Positions 12,741 to 24,779 of a stretch of 64,000 bases of DNA are shown here, in pieces. The stretch comes from Artemia franciscana. Lineage: Eukaryota; Arthropoda; Branchiopoda; Anostraca; Artemiidae. Under the pieces are notes generated by a model. That model saw only the letters and a list, made by a program, of their open reading frames with translations. It was not told where the DNA came from and ran no database searches. The DNA lies in the NCBI RefSeq assembly GCF_032884065.1, contig NC_088867.1, forward strand, positions 53,405,929 through 53,469,928, in the 5' to 3' direction. The position numbers were made by a program, and so were the translations under genes. Within the stretch, counting starts at the first letter, position 1. The number at the start of each line of letters is the position of its first letter.

Positions 12741-12951
12741 TGAACTGCTGCTGATTGGCATGACTGTGTAAGACGTTTGGAAATAAAATCGTTTTATTAT
12801 TATTTATTATTATTATAATTTAACTTACTGTAGAGTATGTTTCCCAGAAAGTGGCAAATTAGCCATTACTAGTTGAAAAGAAGATGTTCATTATTTTTTA
12901 ACAAATTGTATTTATATATTTTATGTATTAATATTAAAAATTAGTACTAAA

Positions 12952-13039
<88 letters not shown>

Positions 13040-13774
13040 TAATATTTACAAATGATATATATTTTCGATAGTGACAATTTTTTTTTTTTGCTTGCAAGAG
13101 TAAATAAAGAGACAATATATTGAGCAGGTGCATAAATCATTTTCTCTACACTCAGGATAAGCCATACACTACATCTTTAAATTATTTAAAGAGTACTTGT
13201 TATTATTAGCTGTGCAATAAATTGTTTCTTTAGTATTATATAACACTAGTGTTTTAAGCTTTGAAACTATAAATTGCAGTAATTTTGCAAACATTTCAAG
13301 TAAAAGTAGAGTTGAAGCAAAACTGCAAAACAGCTTGCTGTTTTGGATTTGATTGGGCAAGTGTTACTTCTTCAAGTTTTTAAAAACTTTTTCTGCAATT
13401 CTAGTGTGGAATTTTTTTCATAGCCCTTACAATCTCCCCACTTAGAAACAAAATAGGAAAAATATTCTATTTTTAAGTGTTTCATTAGTGAAGCAGGTGC
13501 AGCAGCTTTAAGAGATGTTAGATAAAAAAGACAGTTTGAATTTTAGCACCCTGTTCTTAAAAAATTATTCACATTTCTAGTGCTTATGACTGCAGAAGAA
13601 GTTAAATCCTTTAGACTGTTTTAAGACAAAGTTGGTCATATAGTGCTTGAAACAAGCCATTATAGTTTGTGTATTTTCAGGTACTTTTTTGATTCCACTG
13701 TCCTACGTAAAACTGGAGTCTGATAGTAATATATGTTTCACGGGAAGAATAAGAATAAGGAAGAATAAGATTTT
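12741..13774. other. non-coding segment before exon 1 (copy 1), with (TA)n at 12952-13035
   Basis: Contains a ~84-bp (TA)n tract; in copy 2 the tract is ~70 bp (about 17931-18000). The rest, up to the in-frame stop before exon 1, could hold promoter and 5' UTR of the zinc-finger gene, but I see no clear core promoter word. Confidence 0.5.
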
Positions 13775-13847
13775 ATGATGGAATTGCCTCAAACTGCAGG
13801 TGTGGCTGAAGTCACCACTGTTTCTGAGTCTGCTCTTATTAAATGTG
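13775..13847 (+). CDS. putative exon 1 of C2H2 zinc-finger gene, copy 1
   Basis: Starts with two adjacent in-frame ATGs (13775 and 13778), preceded by an in-frame TAA at 13766-13768. It encodes 24 residues, MMELPQTAGVAEVTTVSESA then LIKC, plus the first base of a split codon, and ends at the good donor G|GTAAGT (13848). Phase 1 fits exon 2 at 23903. The coding evidence is the splice-phase chain and the identical copy at 18740, not homology, so the link needs transcript proof. Confidence 0.6.
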
Positions 13848-13904
13848 GTAAGTTGTCTGAAGAAATTTTCTGTAGCCTAAAGAAAGATTGTTGCTGTGTT
13901 TTAG

Positions 13905-14589
13905 TATATATTTTTCCCCTTTTCTCCTCTATTTTATGAAATGCTTCTTAAAAAAAGAAACCGAAAAATAAGTCCAAAAATAGGCAATTAAATTTACACT
14001 TGAATCTAACCCTTTAGAGGTTAACAAAAGGTGAACTGAGACCTCTTATTATGAAATGATAAGCTATACAATAACATTTTGATAACAATGGAAGGGAAAC
14101 AACTTTTTTTGTAAAACCTTTTTCTTTTTTCTCCTTTCTTTGCACCTCATAAAAAAAAAAAAAAAATGATAAATAAGTGCAATTGCATATATACTTGAAT
14201 CTAACCCTGAAAAGGTTAACAAGGGGTTGCCTCATCACCTTTTCTGAGACTTCACTTATAAAAAATGATAAGCTATTCAATAAAATTTTTGGTAATAATA
14301 AAGGGAAATTGCTTTTGGTAAATTCTTCTCTCTTTTTTCTCCTCTATTTTGTAAAGTATACCTCATTAAAAAATCATATACATTTATATCTAACCGTTAA
14401 GAGGTTTTCAGCTTTCTTGAGACTTCTCTTTTTAAAAAAAGATCAGATATCGAATAAGTAACAATAAAAAGAAAACTGCTTCGCTCTATTAAGTACTTTT
14501 TATCTTTTTTCTCTTCTGTTTTACAAAGTGTTTCTAAAAAAACATCCAATTAAAAAGACACCTTGTTCTAACCTTTAAGAGGTTAAAAA
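13905..14589 (+). repeat. diverged minisatellite, ~180-bp unit (copy 1)
   Basis: About 3.5 units built on ...TCTAACC(C/T)TT-AGAGGTTAA ... AATGATAAGCTAT-CAATAA ... TTTTCTCCTCT-TTTT. Starts just after exon 1. Frames inside it are not protein-like. Confidence 0.8.
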
Positions 14590-14774
14590 TTTTGATTAGA
14601 TGTTTTTGGGCAAAGGGCAGTGAAAAGGGCCATGGGAGATGCATCGTTTCCATATAATCATTTTGTTTTTGGTTTCCCCGAATGACTGCTATAAAACTCT
14701 CCATTGGTCAAAAAACAGGATAAGTTAAAAATGTATTAATTGTAATTTACCAATGATTTAAAACTAAACATATT

Positions 14775-15424
14775 GCCATAAAACCTTTTCACAAATAGAC
14801 ATGTTCAAATTTTGGCTTTCTTCAATTCTTCTCTTGGAGAAGAACAGCCTTTGGACACAGGGTCAAAATGTTCTCTGGATTGAACTCCTCTGTCTTGAGA
14901 AAATTTTCCCTGTTGTTTCTAAGTGTGCTTCTTTGTTTGTTACCCTTATGCTATATGTGGAATCTTGAAAATTTGCTGATTCTCATTGGGATTATATTTT
15001 TATTTATTTCAATGAGCTGTTGGTTCATAATACAAGTTTGAATAAATATTTAGGCATTGCAGAGAGGAGGAGATGAGGGCCACAATTGCAGCAGTTGAAA
15101 CTATTAAATAGAAAAAATATATGTAAGATTAAAATTCTCTAAGGTTGCTGTTTTATGTTAGAATATTTCCAGGAGTTCAACTAGACAGTAATATTAAAAG
15201 AAAAAAGCTGATGTCCTGATAATACTAGTAAATTTTCAAAACAACATTTTATATATTTGAAAGCAATTTAGGTCTAGTTGTAAGTTGGTTTTAAATGAAT
15301 TAATAATCTTTGTCAAATTAAGCAAGTAATTAATTTGGTAGAAGTATCTTTGGCATATACTGTTTCATTTTAGTTGGATATTTGAGGCTGAAGGATTTTT
15401 GTTCTGGAAATTTTTCTTATATTC
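14775..15424. other. sequence found only in duplication copy 2
   Basis: No counterpart in copy 1 and no protein-like frame. It is followed by the RT fragment at 15425. Confidence 0.5.
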
Positions 15425-15519
15425 CTTTAATTTCAGACTACTGGTAGAATATGCTTGTCCTATTTGGTATTGCTGCCCGACTTCAGACCAGAAGGATTGC
15501 CTGATAGGTATCCAATACT
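15425..15519 (+). pseudogene. short RT C-terminal fragment of a non-LTR retrotransposon
   Basis: Encodes RLLVEYACPIWYCCPTSDQK and a few more residues before a stop. The L-x-EYACP-W word is typical of the conserved block after the RT domain in Jockey/CR1-like elements. It runs up to the point (15517) where copy 1 and copy 2 become alike again, so copy 1 has lost it or never had it. Confidence 0.5.
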
Positions 15520-15974
15520 GAGGTCTTAGTGTCCAAATCTCCCACAAGTCCCTTGTCACTCCCTTTTAAAACAATTTTCACTTATAACTCTTTCAACACG
15601 CCTCAATGAATTGTGTTTTAAATTGGTGTCGGTATTTTGGATATTCCATGACTTTGTGAAATCCCCCCCCCCCCCCCTGAGCATATCCCTTTGTGCCAAA
15701 GGCCCCTGTGACATGTAGCTCAACCCATACCAAAAATTCAGCTAGTACCAGCATGGTGTATGTGGTACACGAGAAGTTTTGTTCCCTAATTTGTCAAGAT
15801 TTTTAATTCTGCAACCACTTGTCAGTAATTGTATATCTTTATTATTAGCTCATTATTTTGTTTGTTAGTTTGACTGTTTAGTTTGAATCTGTGATGTTTC
15901 AAATCAATGTGTATGATGATGGCTATGGCTGTGATTTTCATATGTCTTGTCATGTGTGGTGCTCTTTTATGACA

Positions 15975-17717
15975 TTAAATAAAAAAAAAATTTTTAGCTG
16001 AAAGTAAGGAGCGACATTAAAACTTAAAACGAACAGAAATTAATCCGTATATGAAATGAGTTGTCCCCTCCGCAATCCCTCGCTCTTTCCGCTAAAGCTT
16101 TTAATTGTTTTAAAAAGTAGAATTGTGGCAAAGAGTCAAACTTTAGCGTAAAGAGCGAGGGATTGCGGAGGGGACAACTCGTTTCATATACGGATTAATT
16201 TCTGTTCGTTTTAAGTTTTAATGTCGCTCCTTACTTTCAGCTAAAAAAATTATTTTTTTTTATTTAATTTCTGAACGTTTTTGAACTAATGCATGTTTGG
16301 TTTTGGCTCTCCGCACTTAAATTATTAGAATGAAATTTGTATATTAATTCTTTTTTTGGCTAAATGGCTTTCTTTTAGTTTTGATCAGACGATATTGAGA
16401 AATAAGGGGTGGAGAAGGAGGCCTAGTTGCCTTCTAATTTTTCGGTTACTTAAAAAGGCACCTAGAACTTTTAATTTTTAACAAACGTTTTTATTAGTAA
16501 AAAATATACGTAACTTAAGAATTAACTTATGTAACAAACTTTCATAACCTTATATTTTTATTATGTATACGAGGGGGTTTGTACCCTCGTTAATACCTTG
16601 CTCTTTACAATAAATCCTAAGTTTTGTCCCAATTCTTTAAGAATGACCCCTGAATCAGAAATGCCGTAGAATAAATAGTTGAAATTACTAAAAATACTTT
16701 AGTATAAAGAGCAAGGTATTTATCTCCTCCTAAATACCTCGCTCTTTATGCTAAAGTATTTTTAGAACCCTTCATATGCGTAATAATCGCTGTTCGTTTT
16801 AAGTTTCATTGCTACTTCTTCCTTTCATTTGAAAAAACGTTTTCATGTTTATTTTTCATTGTTTTTTATAATAATGCTAGAGAATCCTGCGCCCTTATCA
16901 TTGAATTTTCCTTCCCCCATGACAGATTCCTCCAAGGAAAGATCCTCCAACATAGCCCCCTCTCCTCATCCCCACCCCCAAACAAAATAAAATCCCCCTG
17001 AAAACGTCTGCACACTTCCCAATAACCATTACTATATGTAAACACTGGTCAAAGTTTGTAACTTGCAGCCCCTCCCCCAGGGATTGTGGGGAGTAAGTCA
17101 TCCCCAAAGACATAGTTTTATGGTTTTCGACTATGCTGAACAAAATGGCTATCTCAAAATTTTGATCCGTTGACTTTGGGGAAAAAATGAGCCTGGGAGG
17201 GGGCCTAGATGGCCTCCAATTTTTTCGGTCACTTAAAAAGGGCACTAGAACTTTTCATTTCCGTTAGAATGAGCCCTCTTGCGACATTCTAGGACCACTT
17301 GGTCGATACAATGACCCCTGGGGAAAAAAAAACAAAAAAAAACAAACAAACAAATAAACACGCACCCGTGATTTGTCTTCTGGCAAAAAATACAAAATTC
17401 CACATTTTTGTAGATAGGAGCTTGAAACTTCTACAGTAGGGTTCTCTGATACGCTGAATCTGATGGTGTCATTTTCGTTAAGATCCTACGACTTTTAGGG
17501 GGTGTTTCCCCCTATTTTCCTAAATAAGGCAAATTTTCTCAGGCTCGTAACTTTTGATGGGTAAGACTAAACTTGATGAAACTTATATATTTAAAATCAG
17601 CATTAAAATGCGATTCTTTTGATGTAGCTATTGATATCAAAATTCAATTTTTTAGAGTTTTGGTTACTATTGAGCCGTGTCGCTCCTTACTATAGTTCGT
17701 TACCACGAACTGTTTGA
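15975..17717 (+). mobile_element. foldback/hairpin element, copy b (complete)
   Basis: Duplicate of copy a, carried by the segmental duplication rather than by its own insertion: flanks are the same (GACA before, TGAACTGC after). A few substitutions and homopolymer differences separate the two. Confidence 0.88.
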
Positions 17718-17928
17718 TGAACTGCTGCTGATTGGCATGACTGTGTAAGACGTTTGGAAATAAAATCGTTTTATTATTATTTATTATTATTATAATTTAA
17801 CTTACTGTAGAGTATGTTTCCCAGAAAGTGGCAAATTAGCCATTACTAGTTGAAAAGAAGATGTTCATTATTTTTTAACAAATTGTATTTATATATTTTA
17901 TGTATTAATATTAAAAATTAGTACTAAA

Positions 17929-18004
<76 letters not shown>

Positions 18005-18739
18005 TAATATTTACAAATGATATATATTTTCGATAGTGACAATTTTTTTTTTTTGCTTGCAAGAGTAAATAAAGAGACAATATATTGAGCAGGTGCATAA
18101 ATCATTTTCTCTACACTCAGGATAAGCCATACACTACATCTTTAAATTATTTACAGAGTACTTGTTATTATTAGCTGTGCAATAAATTGTTTCTTTAGTA
18201 TTATATAACACTAGTGTTTTAAGCTTTGAAACTATAAATTGCAGTAATTTTGCAAACATTTCAAGTAAAAGTAGAGTTGAAGCAAAACTGCAAAACAGCT
18301 TGCTGTTTTGGATTTGATTGGGCAAGTGTTACTTCTTTAAGTTTTTAAAAACTTTTTCTGCAATTCTAGTGTGGAATTTTTTTCATAGCCCTTACAATCT
18401 CCCCACTTAGAAACAAAATAGGAAAAATATTCTATTTTTAAGTGTTTCATTAGTGAAGCAGGCGCAGCAGCTTTAAGAGATGTTAGATAAAAAAACCAGT
18501 TTGAATTTTAGCACCCTGTTCTTAAAAAATTATTCACATTTCTAGTGCTTATGACTGCAGAAGAAGTTAAATCCTTTAGACTGTTTTAAGACAAAGTTGG
18601 CCATATAGTGCTTGAAACAAGCCATTATAGTTTGTGTATTTTCAGGTACTTTTTTGATTCCACTGTCCTACGTAAAACTGGAGTCTGATAGTAATATATG
18701 TTTCACGGGAAGAATAAGAATAAGGAAGAATAAGATTTT
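17718..18739. other. non-coding segment before exon 1 (copy 2), with (TA)n at 17931-18000
   Basis: Matches 12741-13774. The shorter TA tract and scattered single-base changes are the only differences seen. Confidence 0.5.
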
Positions 18740-18812
18740 ATGATGGAATTGCCTCAAACTGCAGGTGTGGCTGAAGTCACCACTGTTTCTGAGTCTGCTC
18801 TTATTAAATGTG
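18740..18812 (+). CDS. putative exon 1 of C2H2 zinc-finger gene, copy 2
   Basis: Base-identical to 13775-13847, including the double ATG, upstream in-frame stop and GTAAGT donor at 18813. It is the copy nearer to exon 2, so it is the default first exon. If both copies are real, the gene has two interchangeable first exons, possibly with two promoters, giving the same protein. Confidence 0.6.
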
Positions 18813-18877
18813 GTAAGTTGTCTGAAGAAAATTTCTGTAGCCTAAAGAAAGATTGTTGCTGTGTTTTAGTATATATT

Positions 18878-19690
18878 TTCCCCCTTCTCTCCTCTATTTT
18901 ATGAAATGCTTCTTAAAAAAAGAAACCGAAAAATAAGTCCAAAAATAGGCAATTAAATTTACACTTGAATCTAACCCTTTAGAGGTTAACAAAAGGTGAA
19001 CTGAGACCTCTTATTATGAAATGATAAGCTATACAATAACATTTTGATAACAATGGAAGGGAAACAGCTTTTTTTGTAAAACCTTTTTCTTTTTTCTCCT
19101 TTCTTTGCACCTCATAAAAAAAAAAAAAATGATAAATAAGTGCAATTGCATATATACTTGAATCTAACCCTGAAAAGGTTAACAAGGGGTTGCCTCATCA
19201 CCTTTTCTGAGACTTCACTTATAAAAAATGATAAGCTATTCAATAAAATTTTTGGTAATAATAAAGGGAAATTGCTTTTGGTAAATTCTTCTCTCTTTTT
19301 TCTCCTCTATTTTGTAAAGTATACCTCATTAAAAAATCATATACATTTATATCTAACCGTTAAGAGGTTTTCAGCTTTCTTGAGACTTCTCTTTTTAAAA
19401 AAAGATCAGATATCGAATAAGTAACAATAAAAAGAAAACTGCTTCGCTCTATTAAGTACTTTTTATCTTTTTTCTCCTGTTTTACAAAGTGTTTCTAAAA
19501 AAACATCCAATTAAAAAGACACCTTGTTCTAACCTTTAAGAGGTTAAAAAAGGGTTAGCCTATCACCTTTTCTAACGCTTCTCTTATTAAAAATGATAAG
19601 CTATCCAATAAAACCTTTGATAACAATAAAAGGAAATCTACTTTTCTTTATTAAATACTCTTCTCTTTTTTCTCCTCTGTTTTATAAAGC
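18878..19690 (+). repeat. diverged minisatellite, ~180-bp unit (copy 2)
   Basis: Same array as 13905-14589 plus one further unit (about 19540-19690), ending TTTTATAAAGCC. About 4.5 units. Confidence 0.8.
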
Positions 19691-20325
19691 CAGAGTCTAA
19701 ATCTTAAGAGTTCAGGGGGATAAAAGTGGTTGTTTTGTAATGTAGAAAATTGATTTATAAGCTTTTTTTTTGGGTAGGCATCTATTCCTTGGTCAGAAGA
19801 ATTTTGGACTAAGAAATGATACAAACGAAAATTACCACCAAAGTGCAGATTGCTGTGGGGTTGTCGTAGTATTTATCTCAGGAACCAGCTCCTGTTTTTG
19901 TCTCTAATCAGTCTATGCTTAAAGATTGCTACCGGGAACTGTTTGATTTAACTGTTTTTCAAAAAATTTTCTGAAAATATACTAGAAAATAGGGTATCTG
20001 AATGACACACAGAAAAAAATATAGTTTCCACAAAATAAGGAACATTCAGGCATGTAGTGACATTGTTTTCATTTAAACTTCATATCCTTTGGAAGAATTT
20101 TCGACCCCCCCCCCCCTTTGTTCAACCTAAAATCCTGAGAAATGGTCTTGTCTATTTGCCCTGCCAAAGATAGTTAGGCTAATTATCGATTCTCTCATTT
20201 CTCTGCTTTTAAGAGTTATTGTTAATTCTCGTGACTAGGCTATTATATTATCTTAGGCAGCGCAATGTGGGACGGCGTATCTTTTTGGGGGATTTTGTTT
20301 GGTTTTTCTTAGACCAGGGAACTTC
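19691..20325. other. intronic non-coding sequence, no gene seen
   Basis: No protein-like frame or recognised repeat. Confidence 0.4.
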
Positions 20326-20329
20326 GTAT

Positions 20330-22175
20330 CAAAGGAGTTGTAGGAATTTTGAAAAGGGCTCATACGATTGGAAAATAAAAGAGTCAGTGCTCTTTTTAAT
20401 AGTTGAAAGTGATTGGAGGGCAACTAACCCTCCTCCCACGTCCACCGTTCCCCAAACACATCCAATAAAAATTTTAAGATAGCCATTTTGTTCAATGTAA
20501 TTGAAAGGCCTTGCAGTCATTTCTTTGAGGATGACAATGCCACGCAGTCCTCAGGGCAGAGGTTGTAAGTTAGGCCCTGGGGTCATATACCGTTTATATA
20601 GAAAAGGTGATCGTATAAACTTTGGAAGGGGCTCATTGGGCTGATAGTCAGAATTTCTAGTGCCCTTTGTCTGATTCAGAGTGATCGTAGGGTGGATACC
20701 CCCTCTCACACCTCGTATTTTCCGAAAATGCATCTGATAGAAATTTGTTATTGTGGCCATTTATTATTGTAGAAACTTCGAAAAGGGCTCATTCGATTGG
20801 GAATTGAAAGGGCTTGTGTCCTTTTTAATAGTTGAATGTGCTTGGAGGGCAACTAACCCCCCTCCCACGCCCACCACTCCCCAAACACATCCAATAAAAA
20901 CTTTGAGATAGCCATTTTGTTCAACATAATTGAAAGACCCAGAAATTATTTCTTTGAGGGTGACATTCCCCCCCCCCTCACACACACAGCCTTCAGGGCA
21001 AGGGTTGTAAGCTATGACCTGGGCCCATATAAGTTTATATAGAAAGGGTGATCGTATAAACTTTGGAGGGGGCTCACTGGATTGCTAATAAGAAGTTCTA
21101 GTAGACATTTTAAGATTCATGGTGACCAGAGAGTGCATACCACCCCCTCCCAAACATCGTACTTTCCCGAAACGCATCTGATAGGAATTTTGAGATGACT
21201 ATCTGTTGTCTTAGAAACATTGAAAGAGACTCAGTCGATTGGAAATTGAAAGGACTAGTGCCCTTTTTATTATTCAAAAGTGATTTGAGGGCAACAAGCC
21301 CCCCCCCACACGCTCATCAATTCCCAAAACACATCTAATCAAAACTTTGTGATAGCCATTTTGTTCAGCGTATTTGAAGGGTCTGGGAATTTTGTCTTTG
21401 AGGATGACAACCTCAAAGATGATGCCAGCGCAAGGGTTTTAAGTTATGCCCCTCAGAGCATATAAGGTTTATATGGAAAGGGTGGTGGTAAAAAATCGGG
21501 AATGGGCTCATTGCATTTGAAATCAGATGGTCTAGTGCCATTTTTATGAGTCAAAGTGATCCGACAGCAGCTAACCCCTCCCCCTCGGCGTATTTTCTGA
21601 AAATATATCTGATAGAAATTTTGGGATAGTCATTTGTTCAGAAATAGACCGAAGATCATGTAATAAGGCCTTTGGGGTTGACAGAGTCCTCCAGAGTCTG
21701 GAGGCAAGGATTACAAGTTATGTCCCTGGGGAATATAAGGTTTTTATAAAAGGGGTGGTCGTTTGAACTTAAGAAAAGGCTCATTTGATTGGAAACATAT
21801 AGTTCTGGTTCCCTTCTAAGAGTCGAACATTATGGACAGCAACTAGCCCCCCTCCTCCCTGACATCCTTTTTTCCCGAAATGCTTTCAATTGAAATTGTC
21901 AGATAGCCATTTATGTTACTTATAGTCCAAAAATCATATAATAATGTCTTTAGATCGGATACAGTTCCCCAGAGACAATGGACAAAGGTTGTAAGCTATG
22001 CCACGGGGCATATAATTTTTTTTTTAGAATTGTTGGTTGTATGTTTTGAGTTGGATGGAGCTCGTTTGATTGGAAGTTGGAAGTTATAGTGCCCTTTGTA
22101 AGAGTCAAAAATGAATGGAGGACAATCAGACCCCCCCCCAAGCCTATTCCCCAAAATATATCCAATCAAAATTTT
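20330..22175 (-). repeat. diverged tandem modules related to the foldback/hairpin element body
   Basis: About four tandem units of ~430 bp, each with two sub-blocks. The recurring order is GGGCTCATT, AGTGCCCTTTTTA, GGAGGGCAACTA, a C-rich run, CCAATAAAA, GATAGCCATTTTGTTCA, TTTGAGG-TGAC, and GGTTGTAAGTTA. The same words in the same order occur once per copy in the element bodies, for example 47330-47520 on the plus strand. So this is an amplified, much-diverged piece of that body, in the orientation of the minus-strand elements. Minus-strand frames here only reflect the repeat. Confidence 0.75.
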
Positions 22176-22704
22176 GATCTAAATCCAAGCATGTTATGTG
22201 TATAAGGACATTCAAAAGTGTGTAACACAGGAATAACTGAGTACATTAATTTGGAAAATTTAGGAAATGATAGGGGTATGATCAAAAAGACACTATTTGC
22301 ATGCTACCAATGCTACTACAACTACCACCACTACTACTACCAGACTGCTCCCTTTACAGTATTGAGGGGAAATACGAATTAATTCAAAAGATGCTATGTG
22401 CATGCATATTGTCAAAATAGCTTATCTCAAAAATTGATTTGGTTATTAAGTTGGAACTTCCAGAGAATGCTTAAAGAGGAAGATTGTCTCACCAAAAGGC
22501 AATATGCGCATACTACTGCTAATACTATTTTCAACGAAGATGAACATAATCACAACACATCGTCTGTATGCAGGTTGTCAAAAGGGTGTAACAGCAATAT
22601 ATTAGGAACAGTATGGTGAGGGAAGTTGAAAATAACAGAGCTTGTTGTGAGGGATGTTGGATTAACCAAAAAAAAAATTATTTGCTTCTATGGTACATCT
22701 GGTA
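22176..22704. repeat. degenerate repeat with CTACTA-rich words
   Basis: Two or more diverged units share GTGTAACA-CA(A/G)-AATA and 'ATCAAAAGGCA-TAT-TGCAT..ACTACTAC' words. A related unit lies at 63290-63480. Probably a retrotransposon 3' region; family not recognised. Confidence 0.5.
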
Positions 22705-23412
22705 TACCATCCTTGTATGGTATACCAGACAAATACATTAATTTCATTAGTGGTATTTACTAGGATAACGTTGCTGGGGTTAAGGTAGGGAATGAAGTCA
22801 GCTGCTGGTTTCGAATTAAATCAGGAGTTAAGCAGGGTTATGTTTTATTGCTCTTTGTATGGATTATTTTGATGGTTTTTTCCTTAGGAAGCACATGAAA
22901 GGCAATAGGAGACCAAGGAATCATATGAAGAGGAAAAACTCTTCTGGACTTAGATTATGCTCACGATTTAAGCATACTAGGTGAAAGTGTAAGCAATATG
23001 AAGGAACTTTAACAGGTTTTGTGAGTTCAGGGTGATAGAATAGGTTGAAAATAAATGTAAAGAAGACTAAGTCACTAAGGCTAGGAATAAGTGAAAATGA
23101 AAAGGTAACGTTTGGCAACGAAATGATTGATCAGGTAGACAACTTCACTTACCTTGGTAGTATTATTCGTAAAGATGGTGGGAGCAGTGGAGATGTTAAA
23201 AGTAGAAAAGCCAAGACTTAGGGTGTTTTTCACGCTTAAAAAAAGTTTGGAAGGAAGATAGGTGTGCAAACCAAGGTTAGAATATTGGAAGCTGCAGTGA
23301 TGACAGTTGTCAAGCACGGCTCTGAAGCATGGGCGCTCCAGAAAGCAGATTTGCTAGATATTTTCCAGAGAAATTGCCTACGGATTATTTTGGGTACCCG
23401 GGTGACTGCCGT
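22705..23412 (+). pseudogene. RTE-like RT fragment, degenerate
   Basis: Colinear with 35233-35950 of the RTE-like element at 33541, covering the RT palm and thumb. Words kept in frame pieces include IKSGVKQG and FTYLGSII. Several stops and frameshifts are present. The catalytic YADD has become YAHD (GAT to CAC at about 22962). It lies between exons 1 and 2 of the zinc-finger gene. Confidence 0.85.
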
Positions 23413-23902
23413 GGTTCAATATACTTTTAATACTAACACCACAGTTACTGTAACTAATGACGCTTTATTTGAAATCTTTTTTATATATATAAAAAATTAT
23501 CAAAACTTTAAGGAATAAACATCAGTATATGTCAATTAAACTGACTATATGCGTTTTTTTTTGCTTTTTTTTCAGTAAAGCGCAAATTAAGTGTCTTGTC
23601 TTGGCATGAGTAATCATATCTACTCATGTTAATTTTGACTAGACTATATATTGTAATTTCTGTTCATTTTGAGTTTCATTGATTATTTGATAGTGGTTTG
23701 TGGTAGTTTTACGCTTGGAAGATTATTTGACTTTATTTCCGCTCATTTTTGGCTAAATACTTTTTTTTTGAAAATCTCATTTTTTGGAAAACGTTTTTTA
23801 AATTAATATCAGCTATGGGATTTGTTTAACCATGACTGTTTAATGTGATTTATATCCCTTTTGTATGTTTTACGTGTTTTATATATTTATTTTTTGTTCT
23901 AG
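23413..23902. other. end of intron 1, no gene seen
   Basis: T-rich. The last ~20 bases form a polypyrimidine stretch (TTTATTTTTTGTTCTAG) before exon 2. Confidence 0.5.
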
Positions 23903-24070
23903 AAGTGGAAGATGCTTTAGCATGTAATGATGAGGAGTTCTTTGATGTTCCAATCTTGTTGTCCCCTAAATGCGAAGATGATCCTTTGGCTAATTTTTTG
24001 GGCATTTCAGGACCAAGTAAACTTGAATTGGACACTGGGGAATCCTTAGTCGCATGTTCTGACAATGAAG
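23903..24070 (+). CDS. putative exon 2 of C2H2 zinc-finger gene (acidic region)
   Basis: Bounded by TTTTTTGTTCTAG and the donor GAAG|GTAAAC. The exon is 168 nt, phase 1 at both ends, and would encode E then VEDALACNDEEFFDVPILLS, ending ..ACSDNE. It is acidic and serine/proline-bearing, as is common for the region N-terminal to zinc-finger arrays; no ZAD, BTB or KRAB pattern is visible. An in-frame reading with no stop, two good splice sites and matching phase with exons 1 and 3 are the evidence. Because its length is a multiple of three, it could be skipped without changing frame. Confidence 0.7.
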
Positions 24071-24479
24071 GTAAACCTTAAGCTTTAGGTTTTTGCAGAA
24101 TCAAATACATTGAATACTGTGTATATTTGAAAAATTAGGGTAAGCTGACTAAAACCTAGGACGTTGGTACAGTTCTCTCAATATGGAAAACTTCTCTTTT
24201 TTTTATCCAAATTTTAACTTGAAAGAGGTTTATTATAATTTATTTTTATATAAACATTTGAAATATTGTGTTAGTGTTTCATTCAAAATTGATTTGCAAA
24301 TACATTTATTATTTTCGTGATTTGACGATGAAAGAGTATAGTTTTAAAGTAAGCAGAAAACGAGTTTTTTTTAGAAGAAGAAGAAGATTGGGCTTTTATG
24401 ATCTGAGCTGACACTGGACATAGACCTACACCAAACCAAAGAAAACCTCAAAAGTCTTGGGATATTTTGCTGTGTTAAT
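24071..24479. other. start of intron 2, no gene seen
   Basis: AT-rich. No protein-like frame. Confidence 0.4.
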
Positions 24480-24712
24480 AAATTCAATATATACCTATTG
24501 TTCTTGGTATTGAAGGAAACAAAAAAGCAGACAAGTTAGCAGAGCAAGGAGTGAAAAGCCAAATGGAACAAGTGGAGCCTGTAACTTTAAGGGTTATAGA
24601 TAGATTACGACTGAACCCACTACCTAAATTAAGGCCACCAAACTTATCCCCCTTTCCCACCCGGATGTCATCAGTATGGTTTCATTTTCTGTGTAATAAA
24701 CAAAGCTAACCT
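24480..24712 (+). pseudogene. RNase H remnant of a non-LTR retrotransposon
   Basis: Encodes GIEGNKKADKLAEQGVKSQ and a tail ending CNKQS before a stop. GxEGNxxAD-LA is the last conserved RNase H block of I/Jockey-type ORF2s. Upstream blocks (TDGS, DS) are gone. Confidence 0.65.
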
Positions 24713-24779
24713 CAATCACCATTCTTTTTCATGTAAAATAAATCAGTCAAATTGAGAAGTTCCCAAATGCCCATTTCGC

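Larger units (their letters stand above)
14587..19550 (+). repeat. segmental duplication, copy 2
   Basis: Second copy of the 9786-14589 segment. Its unique insert-like stretch is 14775-15516 (about 740 bp), replacing 9974-10547 of copy 1. The copy runs on into unique sequence at 19551, where the minisatellite gains one more unit, so copy 2 has the longer natural right edge. Confidence 0.92.

Noticed and set aside
14177..14461. 94-aa plus-strand frame repeated at 19140-19424
   Set aside because: It lies within the ~180-bp minisatellite; low-complexity and only duplicated with it.
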